DNA from: Betaproteobacteria bacterium
GTDB lineage: Bacteria > Pseudomonadota > Gammaproteobacteria > Burkholderiales > SG8-39
Reading direction: 5' to 3'
Length of the DNA stretch: 7,532 nt
Assembly (NCBI GenBank): GCA_005888925.1
Contig: VBCP01000243.1
Span: forward strand, 1-7,532
Below, in pieces: positions 6,327-7,532 of this stretch. Below the pieces are notes generated by a model. It had not been told where the DNA came from, did not search any database, and saw only the letters and a list, made by a program, of their open reading frames with translations. The position numbers and the translations under genes were made by a program. The first letter of the stretch is position 1; every line of letters begins with the position of its first letter.

Positions 6327-7115
6327 ATGCTCGACCTTCGCGGAAAGGTTGCCGTGATCACCGGCTCGACGAGCGGCATCGGCCTGGGCATCGCGCGGGC
6401 GCTCGCCGGCGCCGGCGCCGACCTGATGCTGAACGGCTTCGGCGAGGCGGCGGCGATCGAGGCGCTGCGCGCGCAGCTTGGGGCGGAATTCAGAGTGAGG
6501 ACGCGCTACGACGGCGCCGATCTCGCCAAGCCGGCCGAGGTGCGCCATCTCGTCGAGCGCGCCATCGCCGAGCTCGGCCGCCTCGACGTGCTGGTGAACA
6601 ACGCCGGCATCCAGCATGTCGCGCCGATCGAGCAGTTTCCGGACGAGCGCTGGGATGCGGTGATCGCGATCAACCTGTCGGCGAACTTCCACGCTATCAA
6701 GGCGGCGCTGCCGCAGATGAAGCAGCGCGGCTGGGGCCGCATCATCAACATCGCCTCGGCGCACGGCCTGGTGGCCTCGACCAACAAGGTGGCGTACGTC
6801 ACGGCCAAGCACGGCGTCGTCGGCCTCACCAAGGTGGTGGCGCTCGAGACCGCGGGCACCGGCATCACCTGCAATGCGATCTGCCCGGGCTGGGTGCTCA
6901 CGCCGCTCGTGCAGAAGCAGATCGACGATCTCGCGGCGCGCGAAAAGATCGCGCAGGCCGAGGCGAGGCGACGCCTGCTCGCCGAGAAGCAACCCTCGGG
7001 CGAATTCGTCACGACGGAGCAGATCGGCGCGCTCGCCTTGTATCTCTGCTCGGACGCCGCCGCGCAGATCCGCGGCGCGGCGCTCTCGATCGATGGAGGC
7101 TGGACCGCGCAGTAG
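6327..7115 (+). CDS. bdhA: (R)-3-hydroxybutyrate dehydrogenase (SDR family)
   Basis: Oxidises (R)-3-hydroxybutyrate to acetoacetate with NAD+ (EC 1.1.1.30) in the cytoplasm, a step in PHB and ketone-body breakdown. It is 262 residues, typical of classical SDRs. The Rossmann motif TGSTSGIG is at 12-19 and NNAG at 91-94. The catalytic tetrad is Asn116, Ser144, Tyr157 and Lys161. Residues that contact the substrate in the Pseudomonas fragi enzyme (Gln94, His144, Lys152, Trp187, Gln196, Trp257, from memory) appear here at a constant +2 offset: Gln96, His146, Lys154, Trp189, Gln198, Trp259. This makes the substrate call much firmer than for a generic SDR. The ATG at 6327 places LDLRGKVAVITG at the usual distance from the N-terminus; the open frame back to 6198 has no family match. 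The ribosome-binding site (GAGG, two bases before ATG) is weak or too close. The gene feeds acetoacetate to the AacS encoded upstream. Confidence 0.95.
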   Translation: MLDLRGKVAVITGSTSGIGLGIARALAGAGADLMLNGFGEAAAIEALRAQLGAEFRVRTRYDGADLAKPAEVRHLVERAIAELGRLDVLVNNAGIQHVAPIEQFPDERWDAVIAINLSANFHAIKAALPQMKQRGWGRIINIASAHGLVASTNKVAYVTAKHGVVGLTKVVALETAGTGITCNAICPGWVLTPLVQKQIDDLAAREKIAQAEARRRLLAEKQPSGEFVTTEQIGALALYLCSDAAAQIRGAALSIDGGWTAQ

Positions 7116-7161
7116 ATCTTTTCTCACCTGACGCATTAGCGCAGCTCACACGCCGGGAAGC

Positions 7162-7167
7162 TAAAAT
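7162..7167 (+). promoter_or_regulatory. Candidate -10 box (TAAAAT) for the alpha/beta hydrolase
   Basis: TAAAAT matches the -10 consensus at five of six positions and lies seven bases from the GTG start at 7174. Transcription would begin at or next to the start codon, giving a leaderless or nearly leaderless message. No clear -35 is seen, and co-transcription from bdhA (58-bp gap) is equally possible. Confidence 0.3.
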
Positions 7168-7173
7168 GCTGCA

Positions 7174-7532
7174 GTGCGTCAACAATCTTTTCAGGCCCTC
7201 GCAAACGGCGGCTTCCACCGCGTTGCCTATACGGACTGGGGCCAGGTCGACAATCCGCATGTCGTCGTGTGCGTGCACGGCCTCGCCCGCAACAGCCGCG
7301 ATTTCGACTATCTCGCGGCCGCGCTCACCCCGGAGTGCCGCGTGGTGTGCATGGATGTCGCCGGCCGCGGCGAGAGCGACTGGCTGGACAACAAGGGGCA
7401 ATACACGTTCTCGACCTACCAGAGCGACGCTGCGGCGATGCTGGCGCGCGCGAGCGCGCCGGCCGGCAACCGCTCGCCAAACGGCGAGCTGAGAATCGAC
7501 TGGGTCGGCACGTCGATGGGCGGGTTGATCGG
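7174..7532 (+). CDS. Alpha/beta hydrolase, N-terminal part (3' end outside window)
   Basis: The frame opens at GTG 7174 and stays open to the window end (119 complete codons). A TAA lies in frame at 7162-7164, so the start must be after it; GTG is the first candidate and gives MRQQSFQALANGGFHRVAYT. Family marks are VVVCVHGLARNSRDFDYLA with the oxyanion-hole HG (35-36), the strand-turn VVCMDVAGRGESDW (57-70), and the nucleophile elbow GTSMGG with Ser114. The acid and histidine of the triad lie beyond the window. Ribosome binding is poor: GGGAAG lies 13 bases upstream. The gene follows bdhA in the same direction by 58 bp. It could be an esterase or lipase-like enzyme acting on hydroxyalkanoate esters or oligomers, which would suit the neighbours, but the substrate cannot be read from the sequence. 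It belongs to the single-domain hydrolase group, not to the large secreted depolymerases, as no signal peptide is present. Confidence 0.88.
   Translation, partial: MRQQSFQALANGGFHRVAYTDWGQVDNPHVVVCVHGLARNSRDFDYLAAALTPECRVVCMDVAGRGESDWLDNKGQYTFSTYQSDAAAMLARASAPAGNRSPNGELRIDWVGTSMGGLI

Overview
The window looks like chromosomal DNA of a GC-rich proteobacterium, most likely a betaproteobacterium. Reasons are the GC-rich codon use of most genes, the short (minimal-type) PutA, and the close likeness of the 3-hydroxybutyrate dehydrogenase and acetoacetyl-CoA synthetase to enzymes of poly-hydroxybutyrate-cycling species. This placement is by eye, not by database search. No rRNA, tRNA, CRISPR array, insertion sequence or convincing intrinsic terminator was seen.

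Layout. (1) Bases 3-431 (+): the C-terminal part of an HNH endonuclease that begins before the window. It has clearly lower GC than its neighbours. (2) Bases 443-3315 (-): a putA gene for the bifunctional proline / P5C dehydrogenase. Both catalytic halves are intact, but about 73 bp is missing near the 3' end. The frame shifts there and stops at 529, while the normal C-terminal tail is still readable in another frame down to a stop at 443. (3) Bases 3341-5332 (+): acetoacetyl-CoA synthetase (aacS), divergent from putA with only 25 bp between start codons. (4) Bases 5335-5763 and 5792-6226 (-): two small CBS-pair proteins in a tight two-gene operon, convergent with aacS. (5) Bases 6327-7115 (+): (R)-3-hydroxybutyrate dehydrogenase, divergent from the CBS operon. 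The shared 100-bp AT-richer intergenic region carries a tandem operator-like repeat. (6) Bases 7174-7532 (+): the N-terminal third or so of an alpha/beta hydrolase that runs off the window.

How the genes work together. 3-Hydroxybutyrate dehydrogenase makes acetoacetate from (R)-3-hydroxybutyrate, and AacS activates acetoacetate to acetoacetyl-CoA. Together they form a two-step route from PHB-derived or external ketone bodies to acetyl-CoA. The CBS-pair proteins between them may sense adenosine nucleotides, and the hydrolase could act on an ester substrate; both roles are inferred. PutA supplies a separate route from proline to glutamate. The most notable observations are the frameshifting deletion in putA, a perfect 22-bp palindrome inside putA, the tandem operator-like repeat upstream of the hydroxybutyrate dehydrogenase, and the atypical HNH gene.
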